NCBI GenBank assembly: GCA_003137095.1
Contig: PLET01000063.1
Span: 1 to 64,000, forward strand
Source: Gammaproteobacteria bacterium
Lineage (GTDB): Bacteria; Pseudomonadota; Gammaproteobacteria; Steroidobacterales; Steroidobacteraceae
DNA: 64,000 nucleotides
Reading direction: 5' to 3'
Shown piece after piece: positions 51,673 to 60,830 of this stretch (the first letter of the stretch is position 1; each line of letters starts with the position of its first letter). Under the pieces are notes generated by a model. It was not told the origin of the DNA. It saw nothing but the letters and a program-made list of their open reading frames with translations, and searched no databases. The translations under genes and the position numbers were made by a program.

Positions 51673-53499
51673 ATGGCTGGTCATCCACAGGTTCATCGCA
51701 TCTGCCCGCTGCTGATGGCGGCGCTCGGTTTGGGCTCGCCGCTGCGGGCCCTGACCGCAGAGTCCTATCACGCCAGCGATCAGACGATGGCCGGCACCAC
51801 CGTCGTGCTGACGGGCCACGATCTGTCGATCGAACAGCTCGTCGCCATCGCGCGCCATGGCGCCAAGGTGCAGCTCTCCGCGGAGGCGCGGCAGGCGGCG
51901 GCCGATTCGTTCGGCTTGATTCTCGAGGCGCAGGCCGAAGGCGTGCCGGTGTACCTGTTCAACCGGTCGCCGGGATCCGGGCGGGAGAACGTGTCGCTCA
52001 AGGGCGATCCGGGTTCGCCGGAATTCCAGGCCGAGCTGGAGCGTCGATGGGCTGCGCCGGGCTTCAGCGAGGGCGGATTCGGCGGGGAGGTTCCCGACGA
52101 GGAGGTGGGTCGGGCGATGCTCGCCGTCGACCTGAACAACATGCGCTATCTCGCGGCCAGCGCCGGCTACGTGCAGGGAATCATCGACCTTCTCAATGCC
52201 GGTGTGACGCCTGCCGTGTACTGGCGCGGTGCCATCGGCGAGGCCGATTTCGTGCCGACCGGTACGGTGCTTAGGGGCCGCGGCGCCGCCTATTACAAGG
52301 GTGTCCGACTGCCGGCGGCCGAGGCGCTGCGCAAGGCCGGACTCAAGCCCGTCCATTTCGAGGGGGCCGATGCCAACCTCCTCACCACCAGCGCTTTGAC
52401 GGCCGGCTATGCGGCGTTGCTCGTCCATGATGTCCGCCGGCTGATCGAATGGCATGACCTGATCTGGGCGCTGGATCTACTCGCCATGAACGGCAGCATT
52501 GCGCCGTTGTCGATGCCGGTGCAGGCCACCCGTCCGTTCGTTTGGGCCAATTACGCCGCCGCCCGGACGCTCGACATGCTGAAGGGCAGCTATGTGTTCA
52601 ATGGCGAGTACCGCATCATCCAGGATCCGGAGAGCCTGCGGGCGACGGTGTGGCGCGATGCCGGGCTCTGGCAGGCCTGGGCGCGTCTGCGCGACAGCAC
52701 GCTCATCCAGATGAATTCGACGGATCACAATCCGACCGTGCGGCCGGATGTGTCGCCCGGGGATTCCTGGGAACTCGCGACGCCGCAGCTGATGAAATAC
52801 TTCGTGCGGGGCGGCCGGTACAGCAACGGCAAGCACGGTTTCATCTTTTCGAACTCGGATTGGGATCCTTATCCGCTGCTCGACGATGTCGAGGCGCTGC
52901 CCATCGCCCTGCAGAATCTGATGGTGGTGGTCGTGCAGCGCCTGCACCGATTCGAGGATACGTTCTTCACGGTCACCGATCCCCGAGCGGTGCTCAAGGC
53001 GCATGGCGGCACCGATGGGATCAGCGGCGCCGGCGGCGGGGGCGGCGGAGCGATCGCGGACGCGCTCTGGCAGGAACTCAAGCCGCTCGCCAATCCGGTG
53101 CCACCGGACGGCGTGACGGCCGACAAGGGCGTCGGCGACATCGATGCCGTTCCCATGCTCAAGCTCGTGCGGCTGCACCAGGCGATCGAGGTGTCCCGCG
53201 ACATCCTGGGCCAGGATTTGCTCAACGCCGCCGCCTGGTTGGACATCCGCAAGCTGGAGGACCCGACGCGCGATTTTGGCGCCGCGCCGACGGCGGCGTG
53301 GAGGGCGCTCAGGACCATCATCCCATTCCGGCGCGATCCATCCGCCGCGCCGCCGGCAGAGTCCAGCGGCACCCGGATCAGCGCCTTCATCGCCGCGACG
53401 CCCGCCTCGAGCTTTTATGCGCCGACCGCCGCCATGCCCGGCGGCGACGAGGTCAGGCCGCCCCTGGCCGAGACGCCGCAGGCCAAAGTGAGCCGCTGA
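51673..53499 (+). CDS. Exported aromatic amino acid lyase homologue lacking the MIO tripeptide
   Basis: A 608-residue protein with a likely signal peptide (about 1-33, LLMAALGLGSPLRALTA) and the fold of histidine/phenylalanine ammonia-lyases. Family segments include TVVLTGHDLSIEQLVAIARH, LNNMRYLAASAGYVQGIIDL, VHFEGADANLLTTSALTAGY, MLKGSYVFNGEYRIIQDPES and MNSTDHNPTVRP, with the NS..D.NP block conserved. The MIO cofactor forms from Ala-Ser-Gly in a GASGDLAPL context; here the site reads GAIGEADFVPTGTVLRG (G189, E190, A191, D192), so no MIO can form. The TGFG motif is also changed (NRSPGSGREN). It may be inactive or have a new role. A strong GAGGGAGG lies ahead of the ATG. Length exceeds the usual about 510. 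Confidence 0.8.
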   Translation: MAGHPQVHRICPLLMAALGLGSPLRALTAESYHASDQTMAGTTVVLTGHDLSIEQLVAIARHGAKVQLSAEARQAAADSFGLILEAQAEGVPVYLFNRSPGSGRENVSLKGDPGSPEFQAELERRWAAPGFSEGGFGGEVPDEEVGRAMLAVDLNNMRYLAASAGYVQGIIDLLNAGVTPAVYWRGAIGEADFVPTGTVLRGRGAAYYKGVRLPAAEALRKAGLKPVHFEGADANLLTTSALTAGYAALLVHDVRRLIEWHDLIWALDLLAMNGSIAPLSMPVQATRPFVWANYAAARTLDMLKGSYVFNGEYRIIQDPESLRATVWRDAGLWQAWARLRDSTLIQMNSTDHNPTVRPDVSPGDSWELATPQLMKYFVRGGRYSNGKHGFIFSNSDWDPYPLLDDVEALPIALQNLMVVVVQRLHRFEDTFFTVTDPRAVLKAHGGTDGISGAGGGGGGAIADALWQELKPLANPVPPDGVTADKGVGDIDAVPMLKLVRLHQAIEVSRDILGQDLLNAAAWLDIRKLEDPTRDFGAAPTAAWRALRTIIPFRRDPSAAPPAESSGTRISAFIAATPASSFYAPTAAMPGGDEVRPPLAETPQAKVSR

Positions 53500-53519
53500 G
53501 TGCGCGCATCCATGCCGTC

Positions 53520-54425
53520 ATGATCAGCACCGAGTCCTTGGGGGCGTTCCGCCGCATGCCGGCGCTGATCTTGGGCGCGCTGCTGGCAACGTGGTTGATC
53601 TGGGGATCGACCTACCTGGTGATCCGCTTCGCGCTGGCGGGATTCCCGCCCTTCTTCATGATGACCACGCGGTTCTTCTGTGCCGGAGGACTGTTGTTCG
53701 CCTGGCAATTGGCGCGTGGCGCGAAGTGGCCGACCCGGGTGCAATGGCGAAATGCCCTGCTCGTCGGCACGCTGATGCTCGGCGGCGGGATGGGCGGCAC
53801 GGCCTTTGCCGAACAGACCATCGCCTCGGGCCTGGTCGTCCTGTTCATCGCCGTGATCCCGCTGCTGCTGATCGTGATCAACCTGGCGTTCGCAATCCAT
53901 CCGCCGCGCAGAGAATTGACGGCGGTCTGCGTCGGCGTCGCCGGAATCCTCATGCTCACCCAGGGGGCGAGCTTGCGCGCCTCACCGAAGGGACTCATCG
54001 CCATGTCGCTCGCCTGCAGCGGTTGGTCATTGGGCAGCGTATTGAGCCGGCGTGGCTTCGAACTGGCGCCCGGCGCCATCGGGTTTGCCACGGAAATGCT
54101 GTGCGGCGGCCTGGCGCTGATGCTCATGTCGGCATTGGCGCACGAATCCTGGCAGTTGCCGGCACAACCGGGCGTCTGGCTGGCCTGGTCATACCTGGTC
54201 GTGTTCGGATCGCTGATCGCCTTCAGCGCCTACATGCTGCTGCTGGCGCGCACCTCGATGAGCGTTGCGGCGAGCTACACCCTGGTCAATCCCGTGGTGG
54301 CGCTGTTTCTCGGCGTGACGCTGGGCCACGAAACGGTGACGGCGTGGGAATGGTGCGCATCCGCCGTGGTGATGATGGGCGTGGTGATCCTGTTCACGGG
54401 CAGGCCGGCGCAGGGCTCTACTTGA
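53520..54425 (+). CDS. EamA/DMT-superfamily transporter (YedA-like)
   Basis: A 301-residue inner-membrane protein with ten helices in two EamA repeats. Family marks are LLATWLIWGSTYLVIRFALA (residues 20-39), FMMTTRFFCAGGLLFAWQL, GGGMGGTAFAEQTIASGLVV and, in the second half, LACSGWSLGSVLSRRG, LVVFGSLIAFSAYMLLLART and AASYTLVNPVVALFLGVTLG. YedA/RhaT-type members export or import small metabolites such as amino acids; the substrate is unknown. It begins 20 bases after the lyase-like gene and may be co-transcribed with it. Its end overlaps the opposing heme-binding-like gene by eight bases. Confidence 0.9.
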   Translation: MISTESLGAFRRMPALILGALLATWLIWGSTYLVIRFALAGFPPFFMMTTRFFCAGGLLFAWQLARGAKWPTRVQWRNALLVGTLMLGGGMGGTAFAEQTIASGLVVLFIAVIPLLLIVINLAFAIHPPRRELTAVCVGVAGILMLTQGASLRASPKGLIAMSLACSGWSLGSVLSRRGFELAPGAIGFATEMLCGGLALMLMSALAHESWQLPAQPGVWLAWSYLVVFGSLIAFSAYMLLLARTSMSVAASYTLVNPVVALFLGVTLGHETVTAWEWCASAVVMMGVVILFTGRPAQGST

Positions 54426-54954
54426 TGGCGTTGATGGCGGCCACACCCGCCTTGCAGGCTATTTCGTCCTGGGATCCGGCGCCCCCGGAGCAGCCGATGG
54501 CGCCGATCAGCTTGCCGGCCTCGATGAGCGGTATGCCGCCGCGCGCGGCGATCACCCCGTCGATCGAGAGCACGTAATGGTTCTGTTTGAGCTGGACAGC
54601 GTCCTCGTAGACCTTGGTTTCGCGGCGGAAAGCGGCCGCGGCGCGCGCCTTGTGTTCGGCAATCTGGACCGAGGCCAGCTGCGCGCCGTCCATGCGCTGA
54701 AAGGCCACCAGGTTGGCGCCGGAGTCCACCACCGCCACGTTGAGCTTCCAACCGTGCTGCCGCGCTTCGGCGACCGCCGCGCCAATGGCGCGTAGCGCGC
54801 GTTCGAGCGATATTGGCGCCCCATAGGGGATGTCGAAGGGCAACGCCTCCGGAACGACGTCGAGCGGATTGGCGGGCGGCGTCTGCGCGTGTCCGCAGAT
54901 GCCGACGCACAGTGCGCCGACGGCCAGTGTCGTGCAAATCAGCAATGAACGCAT
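54418..54954 (-). CDS. GlcG/HbpS-like heme-binding-family secreted protein
   Basis: A 178-residue exported protein of the GlcG/HbpS (DUF336) family. A signal peptide (about 1-23, LICTTLAVGALCVGICGHA) precedes the mature domain: ISLERALRAIGAAVAEARQH, LNVAVVDSGANLVAFQRMDG, ASVQIAEHKARAAAAFRRET, YVLSIDGVIAARGGIPLIEA and GAIGCSGGAGSQDEIACKAG. The VVDxGGxLxxFxRMDGA and IGxSGG patterns define the family. Some members bind heme or sense redox state; others go with glycolate metabolism. The two cysteines near the C-terminus could pair. It is monocistronic and convergent with the exporter. Confidence 0.87.
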   Translation of the reverse strand: MRSLLICTTLAVGALCVGICGHAQTPPANPLDVVPEALPFDIPYGAPISLERALRAIGAAVAEARQHGWKLNVAVVDSGANLVAFQRMDGAQLASVQIAEHKARAAAAFRRETKVYEDAVQLKQNHYVLSIDGVIAARGGIPLIEAGKLIGAIGCSGGAGSQDEIACKAGVAAINAIK

Positions 54955-54985
54955 GGCGAATCCCCCTTGGCGTTGTATGCCAAGC

Positions 54986-55540
54986 CTAACTCTTATCGAG
55001 CCATCTTCCCAGCCACCCCCGGAGGCCGCGGCCGGGTGCCGGTCCGGCGGCGGCCGTCAGGCGCAGTACATAGACCGCATAGTGCACGCCGTGACGGTCC
55101 ATGATGTCCCGGAAATGACTGAATCCCAGGCGCAGGTACAGAGCCAGCGCCGCCTGCATCACCGGACTCGTGTGCAGCGCGACCGCCGCCGCACCGTCGC
55201 GCCGCGCGCGGCCGATGCATTCCTCGGCGAGCAGCCGGCCGATCCCGCGGCCGCGGGACGGCGGATCGACGGACAGCATGCGGATGGTGGCCCAATCCCG
55301 CCGGAAGATTCTTTCGCGGGGCCGCCCCGGAGCGACGTAGCCCACGAAGCCGCGGATGCCGGCCGCATCCTCGGCTATCAGCAGGTCGAGCTCCCCGGCG
55401 AAATCGGCCGTACGGGCGAAGTTGGGCGCGCTGCGCGGCCAATCGCGGAACACGCTCCGGTATTGATCCCAAGCCGCGACCGCGATCCGGTTCACCGCGC
55501 CGGCATCCTCGGGCCGGAAATCGCGAATTCGCAGGCTCAT
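54986..55540 (-). CDS. GNAT family N-acetyltransferase
   Basis: A 184-residue acyl-CoA-dependent N-acetyltransferase. The GNAT core is LRIRDFRPEDAGAVNRIAVA at the N-terminus, then GFVGYVAPGR, and MLSVDPPSRGRGIGRLLAEE (about 90-110), which holds the pyrophosphate-binding R/QxxGxG/A. ALALYLRLGFSHFRD closes the fold. The substrate is not evident; it may be an amine, antibiotic or protein N-terminus. The start at 55540 is set where the fold begins; an ATG at 55567 is also possible. It lies divergent to the amidohydrolase at 55677, with only about 136 bp between, and upstream of the heme-binding-like gene on the other side. Confidence 0.82.
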   Translation of the reverse strand: MSLRIRDFRPEDAGAVNRIAVAAWDQYRSVFRDWPRSAPNFARTADFAGELDLLIAEDAAGIRGFVGYVAPGRPRERIFRRDWATIRMLSVDPPSRGRGIGRLLAEECIGRARRDGAAAVALHTSPVMQAALALYLRLGFSHFRDIMDRHGVHYAVYVLRLTAAAGPAPGRGLRGWLGRWLDKS

Positions 55541-55676
55541 CGGCCGATCATCCACCCGGGCCGGCATGGCGTCGAGCCGAACCTGCGCCACCGCGCGAGC
55601 GGTCGTCGCGCTAGACTCGACGGCAACGGCATCAACTGCGGCAACTGCGGCTGCGTTCAAATCACACGAGGTCCCA

Positions 55677-56984
55677 ATGCATCGATCCCGCCTGGCGGCC
55701 ATTGCGCTATGTCTCGCCGCCGCCGCTCCGGTTGCGGCGAAGGATTGGGTGATTCACGCTGGAACCCTGCTCGACGGCAGCGGCGAGGCACCGCGCGAGC
55801 AGGTGTCGATCATCGTCCGCGACCAGAGAATCCTGGCGGTGGAATCCGGGTTCACGGCTCCTGCCGGCGCCGAGATCATTGATTTGTCCGGCGCCACGGT
55901 GATGCCGGGATTCATCGACTGCCACGTGCACGTCTCGGCCTTGCTGCCGAGCCGCACGAACGCCACGGAATATTGGCTCACCCACAACGACATCGACCGC
56001 GCACTCGATGCCGCCGTCTTCGTGCGCCGCCTGCTGCAGCAGGGATTCACCAGTGCCAGAGACGTGGGCGGGGGCGATGAGACCGTGGCCCTGCGCAATG
56101 CCATCGCCGACGGCAAACTGCCGGGACCGCGCCTGTGGGTTTCGCTTGAACCCCTGGGTCCCACGGCCGGACACGGCGACCCGAAGACCGGCCTGGATGC
56201 CGGGCTGTCGCACCCCGGGTGGGATCATGGCCTCGTCGATTCGCCGGAACAGGCGCGATACCGGGTGCGCGAACACAAGGAACGGGGCGCGAATCTGATC
56301 AAGCTCATGCCTTCCGGCGGCATGGCCTCGACCGGCGATGATCCCCGCCAGCAACTGATGACCGACGAGGAAATGCGCGTCGCGGTCGAGACCGCCCATG
56401 CGCTCGGCATGAAGGTCGCGGCGCACATCTATCCCGCGGCGGCGATCGAGAATGCCGTGCGTGCCGGCGTCGATTCGGTCGAACATGGATCGTTTGCCAC
56501 GGCTCAGACCTTCGCCCTGATGAAGGCGCACGGCACCTATCTGGTGCCCACCCTGACGGTGTACGACGTCTTCTATGCAGCGGCGCGCGATCACCCCGAG
56601 AGGCTGACGCCGGGCACCGCCGACAAGGAACTCGCCAATGATCTGCTGCCGAAACGCAACCTGCCGCTGGCCGTCAAATCGGGCGTCAAAATCGCCTATG
56701 GGACCGATCTCGGCGAGGGCGATCACACCCGTGAATTCGGCCTGCTGATCGACAACGGCCTCGCTCCCATCGAGGCGCTGTTTGCGGCAACCAGAAACGC
56801 GGCGGATCTGATCGGTGCGGCGGATCGCATCGGCTCGGTGCAGCCCGGAAAATTCGCCGACTTGGTGGCGACGCCGGGCAATCCGCTCGCGGACGCGACC
56901 CAGTTCAGCAGGGTCAGCTTCGTCATGAAGGGCGGGATCGTCTATCGCCGCGAGGGTGTGCCCACCGCCGCCGGCTCCGACTGA
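55677..56984 (+). CDS. Secreted metal-dependent amidohydrolase
   Basis: A 435-residue exported amidohydrolase, third of this build in the window. CGAGG lies six bases ahead of the ATG. The signal peptide is about 1-21 (LAAIALCLAAAAPVAA). Metal-site residues: HVH in MPGFIDCHVHVSALLPSR, Lys in ANLIKLMPSGGMASTGDD, His in KVAAHIYPAA and DSVEHGSFAT, Asp in IAYGTDLGEGDHTREF. The GG after the Lys loop resembles the gene at 22486 more than that at 28357. The C-terminal FADLVATPGNPLADATQFSR matches the family end. Substrate unknown; dipeptidase- or imidase-type action is likely. It is convergent with the CoA ligase. Confidence 0.88.
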   Translation: MHRSRLAAIALCLAAAAPVAAKDWVIHAGTLLDGSGEAPREQVSIIVRDQRILAVESGFTAPAGAEIIDLSGATVMPGFIDCHVHVSALLPSRTNATEYWLTHNDIDRALDAAVFVRRLLQQGFTSARDVGGGDETVALRNAIADGKLPGPRLWVSLEPLGPTAGHGDPKTGLDAGLSHPGWDHGLVDSPEQARYRVREHKERGANLIKLMPSGGMASTGDDPRQQLMTDEEMRVAVETAHALGMKVAAHIYPAAAIENAVRAGVDSVEHGSFATAQTFALMKAHGTYLVPTLTVYDVFYAAARDHPERLTPGTADKELANDLLPKRNLPLAVKSGVKIAYGTDLGEGDHTREFGLLIDNGLAPIEALFAATRNAADLIGAADRIGSVQPGKFADLVATPGNPLADATQFSRVSFVMKGGIVYRREGVPTAAGSD

Positions 56985-56995
56985 ACCAAAGGCAG

Positions 56996-58519
56996 CTATC
57001 CCAGGCCCAGCTTCTGCGCGAGGCCGATGCGCTGCAGCTTGCCGGTGGCGCCCTTCGGGATCTCGTCCATGAACAGCAGCTTGCGGGGCACCTTGTAGTC
57101 GGCCACCCGGGCGGCGACGAAGTCGCGCAATTCGCGCTCGGTGCACTGCATGCCCTCGCGCAGCACCACCACGGCGCCCACCTCCTCGCCGAGTTTCTCG
57201 TGCGGAATGCCGAATGTGACCACCTGTTGCACCGCCGGGTGGTCCATGAGCAATTCGTCGATTTCCCTCGGCGAGATCTTCTCGCCGCCGCGGCTGATGA
57301 TCTCCTTGAGGCGGCCGGTGATCGAGACGTAGCCGTCGGCATCCTGCAATCCCTGATCACCGGTTCTGAACCAGCCATTGGTGAAAGCCTCGGCGTTCGC
57401 CTTCGGATTGCTCTCGTATCCGGCGGTCACGTTCGGACCGCGGATGACGATCTCGCCGATCTGGCCGGCTGCCAGCAGACGTCCCTCATCATCCATGATC
57501 GCGATCTCGGGTCCGGCGGCCGGACCCACGGTGCCCGGCTTGCGGGTCCGCGGCGGCAGGGGGTTGCTCGCCATCTGATGGGCCGCCTCCGTCATGCCGT
57601 AGGCTTCGATCACGGGGGAATGGAAGGTCTTTTCCAGCTCTGCGATCACCTGCGGCGGCAGCGAGGACGAGGAGGAGCGGATGAAGCGCAGCGGATGTGC
57701 GGCGATAATGGCCGCGTTCTGCCGCGCGCGCGCGAGGATGGCCTGGTGCATGGTCGGCACCGCGGTGTACCAGGTCGGCCGCGCCTGTTCCATCCAGCCG
57801 AAGAATTTCAAGGCGTTGAATCCCGGCGTGCAGAAGATGCTGCTGCCCGCCGACAGGGGCGCGAGCACGGCTGCGATGAGCCCATGGATGTGAAACAGCG
57901 GCATGACGTTCAGGCCGCGGTCCGCGGCCGTCAGCTGCATGCTGGCGCGGATGTTCATCGCCGACGCACAGACATTGCGTTGCGACAGGGGCACGATCTT
58001 CGGCCGCGACGTCGTGCCCGAGGTGTGCAGCACCAGGGCGATGTCCTCAGGCTCCGGTGTTCGGCCGGCCGCCGGCGCGCCGGGCGCGCCCGAGGTGTCG
58101 AGCGAGAACGAGCCGGCGCCCGATGATGGGCGGGGTACCAGCGCGAGGATGGCAACGCCGAGCCGCTTCGCGACGTCCACCGCCGGCGATGCGCTGCCGG
58201 CTTCGACGATGAGCGCCTTGGCACGCAGGTCCGTGAGGTAGAACTCGAATTCCTCGGCACGGTATCCGGGGTTCAGCGGCGCCGCGGCTGCCGCACAGGC
58301 GACGGCGAGGAATGCCGTCGCCATGTCCGGTCCGTTCGGCAGCACGATTGCGACCCGATCGTCGGCGCCGATTCCAATGCCGCGAAGCGCAGCGGCGACG
58401 TCGTCGGTCAGGGGCCGCAGCGCATCATAGGTCAGATCCACGCCACCGGGCGCCGCGATCGCCACAGCGTCGCCGCGGCCTTCCTCGAGTAATTCGCGCA
58501 ATGTCGATGGTTGGGTCAT
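56996..58519 (-). CDS. AMP-forming acyl-CoA synthetase, oxalyl-CoA-synthetase-like
   Basis: A 507-residue ATP-dependent CoA ligase of the ANL superfamily. The P-loop-like motif is LVLHTSGTTSRPKIVPLS (about 163-180), the ATP/substrate motif is VIEAYGMTEAAHQMASNP (about 312-330), and the hinge/adenylation motif is GWFRTGDQGLQDADGYVSIT (about 390-409); the catalytic Lys is in PKGATGKLQRIGL at the end. The overall sequence recalls plant/yeast AAE3-type oxalyl-CoA synthetases. Context supports a short acid: the preceding gene, 14 bases away, encodes an oxalate/formate-type carrier. The substrate remains inference. It is last in the operon 61595-56996. Confidence 0.88.
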   Translation of the reverse strand: MTQPSTLRELLEEGRGDAVAIAAPGGVDLTYDALRPLTDDVAAALRGIGIGADDRVAIVLPNGPDMATAFLAVACAAAAAPLNPGYRAEEFEFYLTDLRAKALIVEAGSASPAVDVAKRLGVAILALVPRPSSGAGSFSLDTSGAPGAPAAGRTPEPEDIALVLHTSGTTSRPKIVPLSQRNVCASAMNIRASMQLTAADRGLNVMPLFHIHGLIAAVLAPLSAGSSIFCTPGFNALKFFGWMEQARPTWYTAVPTMHQAILARARQNAAIIAAHPLRFIRSSSSSLPPQVIAELEKTFHSPVIEAYGMTEAAHQMASNPLPPRTRKPGTVGPAAGPEIAIMDDEGRLLAAGQIGEIVIRGPNVTAGYESNPKANAEAFTNGWFRTGDQGLQDADGYVSITGRLKEIISRGGEKISPREIDELLMDHPAVQQVVTFGIPHEKLGEEVGAVVVLREGMQCTERELRDFVAARVADYKVPRKLLFMDEIPKGATGKLQRIGLAQKLGLG

Positions 58520-58533
58520 GCATGAACTCCTGA

Positions 58534-59823
58534 TCAGTCAAGCGCCGCGACCACGATGGCGGCGTCCAGGCGGCGGTTTTGAATACGGGCACGCAGCGGT
58601 TTGAGGATCACGAGGGCCATCACCGCTGCGGAAAAATTGAGGATCGCGGCGGCGCGGAACACCGCCCCCCAGCCGGCGGTGCCGGCGATCACCGACGCCA
58701 GGGGCACGAGGATGGCGGCCATCCCCTTGGCGGTGTATAGAAGTCCCGCATTGGTGGCGGCGTGGCGCGATCCGAAGGTGTCCCCGCAGGTCGCCGGAAA
58801 CAGGCTGTAGATTTCGCCCCAGGCGAAGAACACCAGGCCCGTGAGCATCACGAAGGCGACCGGATCATGCCCGAATTGACCCAGCAGGATGATCCCGAAA
58901 CCCTCGAGCCCGAAGGCGAGGAACATGGTGTTCTCCCGGCCGATCTGATCGGAGACCCATCCGAAGAACGGCCGCGTGATGCCGTTCAGCACCCGGTCGA
59001 GCGACAGGGCGAACGGCAGCGCCGGCAAGGTCAGGCCGATGAAGCTGACCGGCACGTCGGCGATGCGGAAGTCCGTGGCGATCGGTCCGAGCTGCGCGGT
59101 TGCGATCAGACCTCCGGCCGCCATCATCACGAACATGCAGTACATGACCCAGAACACCGGCGTCATGAGCATCTGTCGCGGCGTGAACTGCGGTGCCGGC
59201 GGCCCGGCGTGCGGACTGGGGATGGGCGGTCCCAGTCCGGAAGGTTCATCCGACGCATAGGGCGGCTTGCGCAGGAACCATCCTAGGACCAGCAGCAGGA
59301 TTCCCTGTGCCGTACCGATGTAGAGGAAGCTCGATTGATAACCGGCGGATTTGATCAGCCAGGCGATCGGCAGGATGCTGAGACTCGAGCCGGCGCCGAA
59401 GCCCATCGCCGTGAGACCGGCGGCGAGGCCGCGGCGCTCGGGGAACCACTTCAGGGCGTTGCCGACGCAGGTGCCGTAGACCGCGCCGGCGCCGATGCCA
59501 CCGAGCGCGGCGGCCACGTACAGCACGCCCAGTGAATCGGCCACCGAGTTCATCATCCACGACAAGCCGACCAGCAGTCCGCCGCCCAGCATCACCGGCC
59601 GCGGGCCGAAGCGATCGACCAGATAGCCCTCGATCGGCACGAGCCAGGTCTCGGTGAGCACGAAGATCGTGAAGGCAATCTGAATCGATGCCCGGCTCCA
59701 GTGAAACTTGTGCTCAATGGGGTTGACGAACAGGGTCCAGCCGTACTGCAGATTGGCGATCATCGCCATGCAGAGGATGCCGATCAGCAATTGGCCCCAG
59801 CGGCCGACCGAGAGCCGGCTCAT
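58534..59823 (-). CDS. Oxalate/formate antiporter family MFS transporter
   Basis: A 429-residue twelve-helix MFS carrier of the OFA family (OxlT-like). Marks: LLIGILCMAMIANLQYGWTLF and VNPI (first helix), ALGGIGAGAVYGTCVGNALK, WFPERRGLAAGLTAMGFGAG (loop between helices 4 and 5), NGITRPFFGWVSDQIGREN (conserved RPxxGxxSD after helix 8) and FFAWGEIYSLFPATCGDTFG, all typical for the family. OFA carriers exchange small carboxylates such as oxalate for formate, or import monocarboxylates. Its ATG overlaps the stop of the ketopantoate-reductase-like gene (ATGA). With the CoA ligase it supports uptake and activation of an organic acid, oxalate being the first guess. Confidence 0.92.
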   Translation of the reverse strand: MSRLSVGRWGQLLIGILCMAMIANLQYGWTLFVNPIEHKFHWSRASIQIAFTIFVLTETWLVPIEGYLVDRFGPRPVMLGGGLLVGLSWMMNSVADSLGVLYVAAALGGIGAGAVYGTCVGNALKWFPERRGLAAGLTAMGFGAGSSLSILPIAWLIKSAGYQSSFLYIGTAQGILLLVLGWFLRKPPYASDEPSGLGPPIPSPHAGPPAPQFTPRQMLMTPVFWVMYCMFVMMAAGGLIATAQLGPIATDFRIADVPVSFIGLTLPALPFALSLDRVLNGITRPFFGWVSDQIGRENTMFLAFGLEGFGIILLGQFGHDPVAFVMLTGLVFFAWGEIYSLFPATCGDTFGSRHAATNAGLLYTAKGMAAILVPLASVIAGTAGWGAVFRAAAILNFSAAVMALVILKPLRARIQNRRLDAAIVVAALD

Positions 59824-60821
59824 GATCCGATCCGCAGGTGTCCGCGGCTCTCGGACAGCGTCTTTGCAAGCAGACTGGTGACCGCATAGATGGCATCCAC
59901 GTGCGGCGTCGGCACCTGCGTGAGGCGCGCCATTTCGACCACGGAGCCGACCAGTTCGGTGAGCTCCAGCGGCCGGCCGGCCTCCACGTCCTGCAGCATC
60001 GAGGTCTTGTGTTCGCCCACGGCGGCGGCGCCTGCGATGCGCTTTTCGATGCTGACCCGGAACCTGACGCCCAGCTTCTCGGCGACGCTGCGCGTCTCCT
60101 CCATCATGGCCGCCGCGAGCACGCGCGTCGGCTCGTAGCCGCACATCCCCGCGAGGGTCGCGTGGCTGAGGGCGCTGACGGGGTTGAACACGACGTTGCC
60201 CCACAGCTTGATCCAGATTTCCGAGCGCAAATCGGCCGATATCGGCGCCTTGAACCCGGCGCGCGTCAGGCTGTGTGCGACCGCCTGAATGCGCTGCGAC
60301 TGGCTGCCGTCGGGTTCACCCAGGGTGAAGCGATTGCCTTCGATCACCTTGACGACTCCGGGTGCGATCAGCTCGGCGGCCGGATAGACCACCGAGCCGA
60401 TGATCCTGTGGTTGTCGATGTGCGCCGCGATGCTGCCGTCCGGATCGGCCGAGCGCACGGGTTGCCCGTCGTGGGGTCCGCCCAGCTTGTAGAAGTACCA
60501 CCAGGGGATGCCGTTCTGCAGGGTCACGACCGTGGTGTCCGGACCGAACAGGCGGCGCACATCCTTGGCGACCTGCGAGACCTGGTTGGCCTTGACGGCG
60601 AGCAGCACCGTGTCGTGCGGACCACACTCGGAGATCGGCGCGGCCCGCACCGCGGCGGCGATGTGCTCGCTGCCGTCCTCCTCGATGAGCTTGAAGCCGT
60701 TGTGGCGAATAGCGTCGAGATTCGCGCCGCGGGCGACGAAGGTGACGTCCTCACCCGCCAGGGCGAGTCGCGCACCGAGGTATCCGCCGATCGATCCGGC
60801 TCCGACCACCGCAATCTTCAT
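59820..60821 (-). CDS. Ketopantoate reductase-like (ApbA/PanE family) dehydrogenase
   Basis: A 333-residue NAD(P)H-dependent enzyme of the ApbA/PanE family. The Rossmann motif is VVGAGSIGGYLGARLALAGE (residues 4-23). VLLAVKANQVSQVA, VVTLQNGIPWWYFYKLGG (about 96-113), the catalytic-Lys region EIWIKLWGNVVFNPVSALSH and AEKLGVRFRVSIEKR are visible. The NGIPWWYF variant and extra residues after it set this apart from true PanE (usually about 300 residues, NGxG context) and are common in catabolic operons. A 2-oxo-acid or related hydroxy acid is the likely substrate. It follows the FAH-like gene by nine bases. Confidence 0.87.
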   Translation of the reverse strand: MKIAVVGAGSIGGYLGARLALAGEDVTFVARGANLDAIRHNGFKLIEEDGSEHIAAAVRAAPISECGPHDTVLLAVKANQVSQVAKDVRRLFGPDTTVVTLQNGIPWWYFYKLGGPHDGQPVRSADPDGSIAAHIDNHRIIGSVVYPAAELIAPGVVKVIEGNRFTLGEPDGSQSQRIQAVAHSLTRAGFKAPISADLRSEIWIKLWGNVVFNPVSALSHATLAGMCGYEPTRVLAAAMMEETRSVAEKLGVRFRVSIEKRIAGAAAVGEHKTSMLQDVEAGRPLELTELVGSVVEMARLTQVPTPHVDAIYAVTSLLAKTLSESRGHLRIGS

Positions 60822-60830
60822 CGGATGCCC

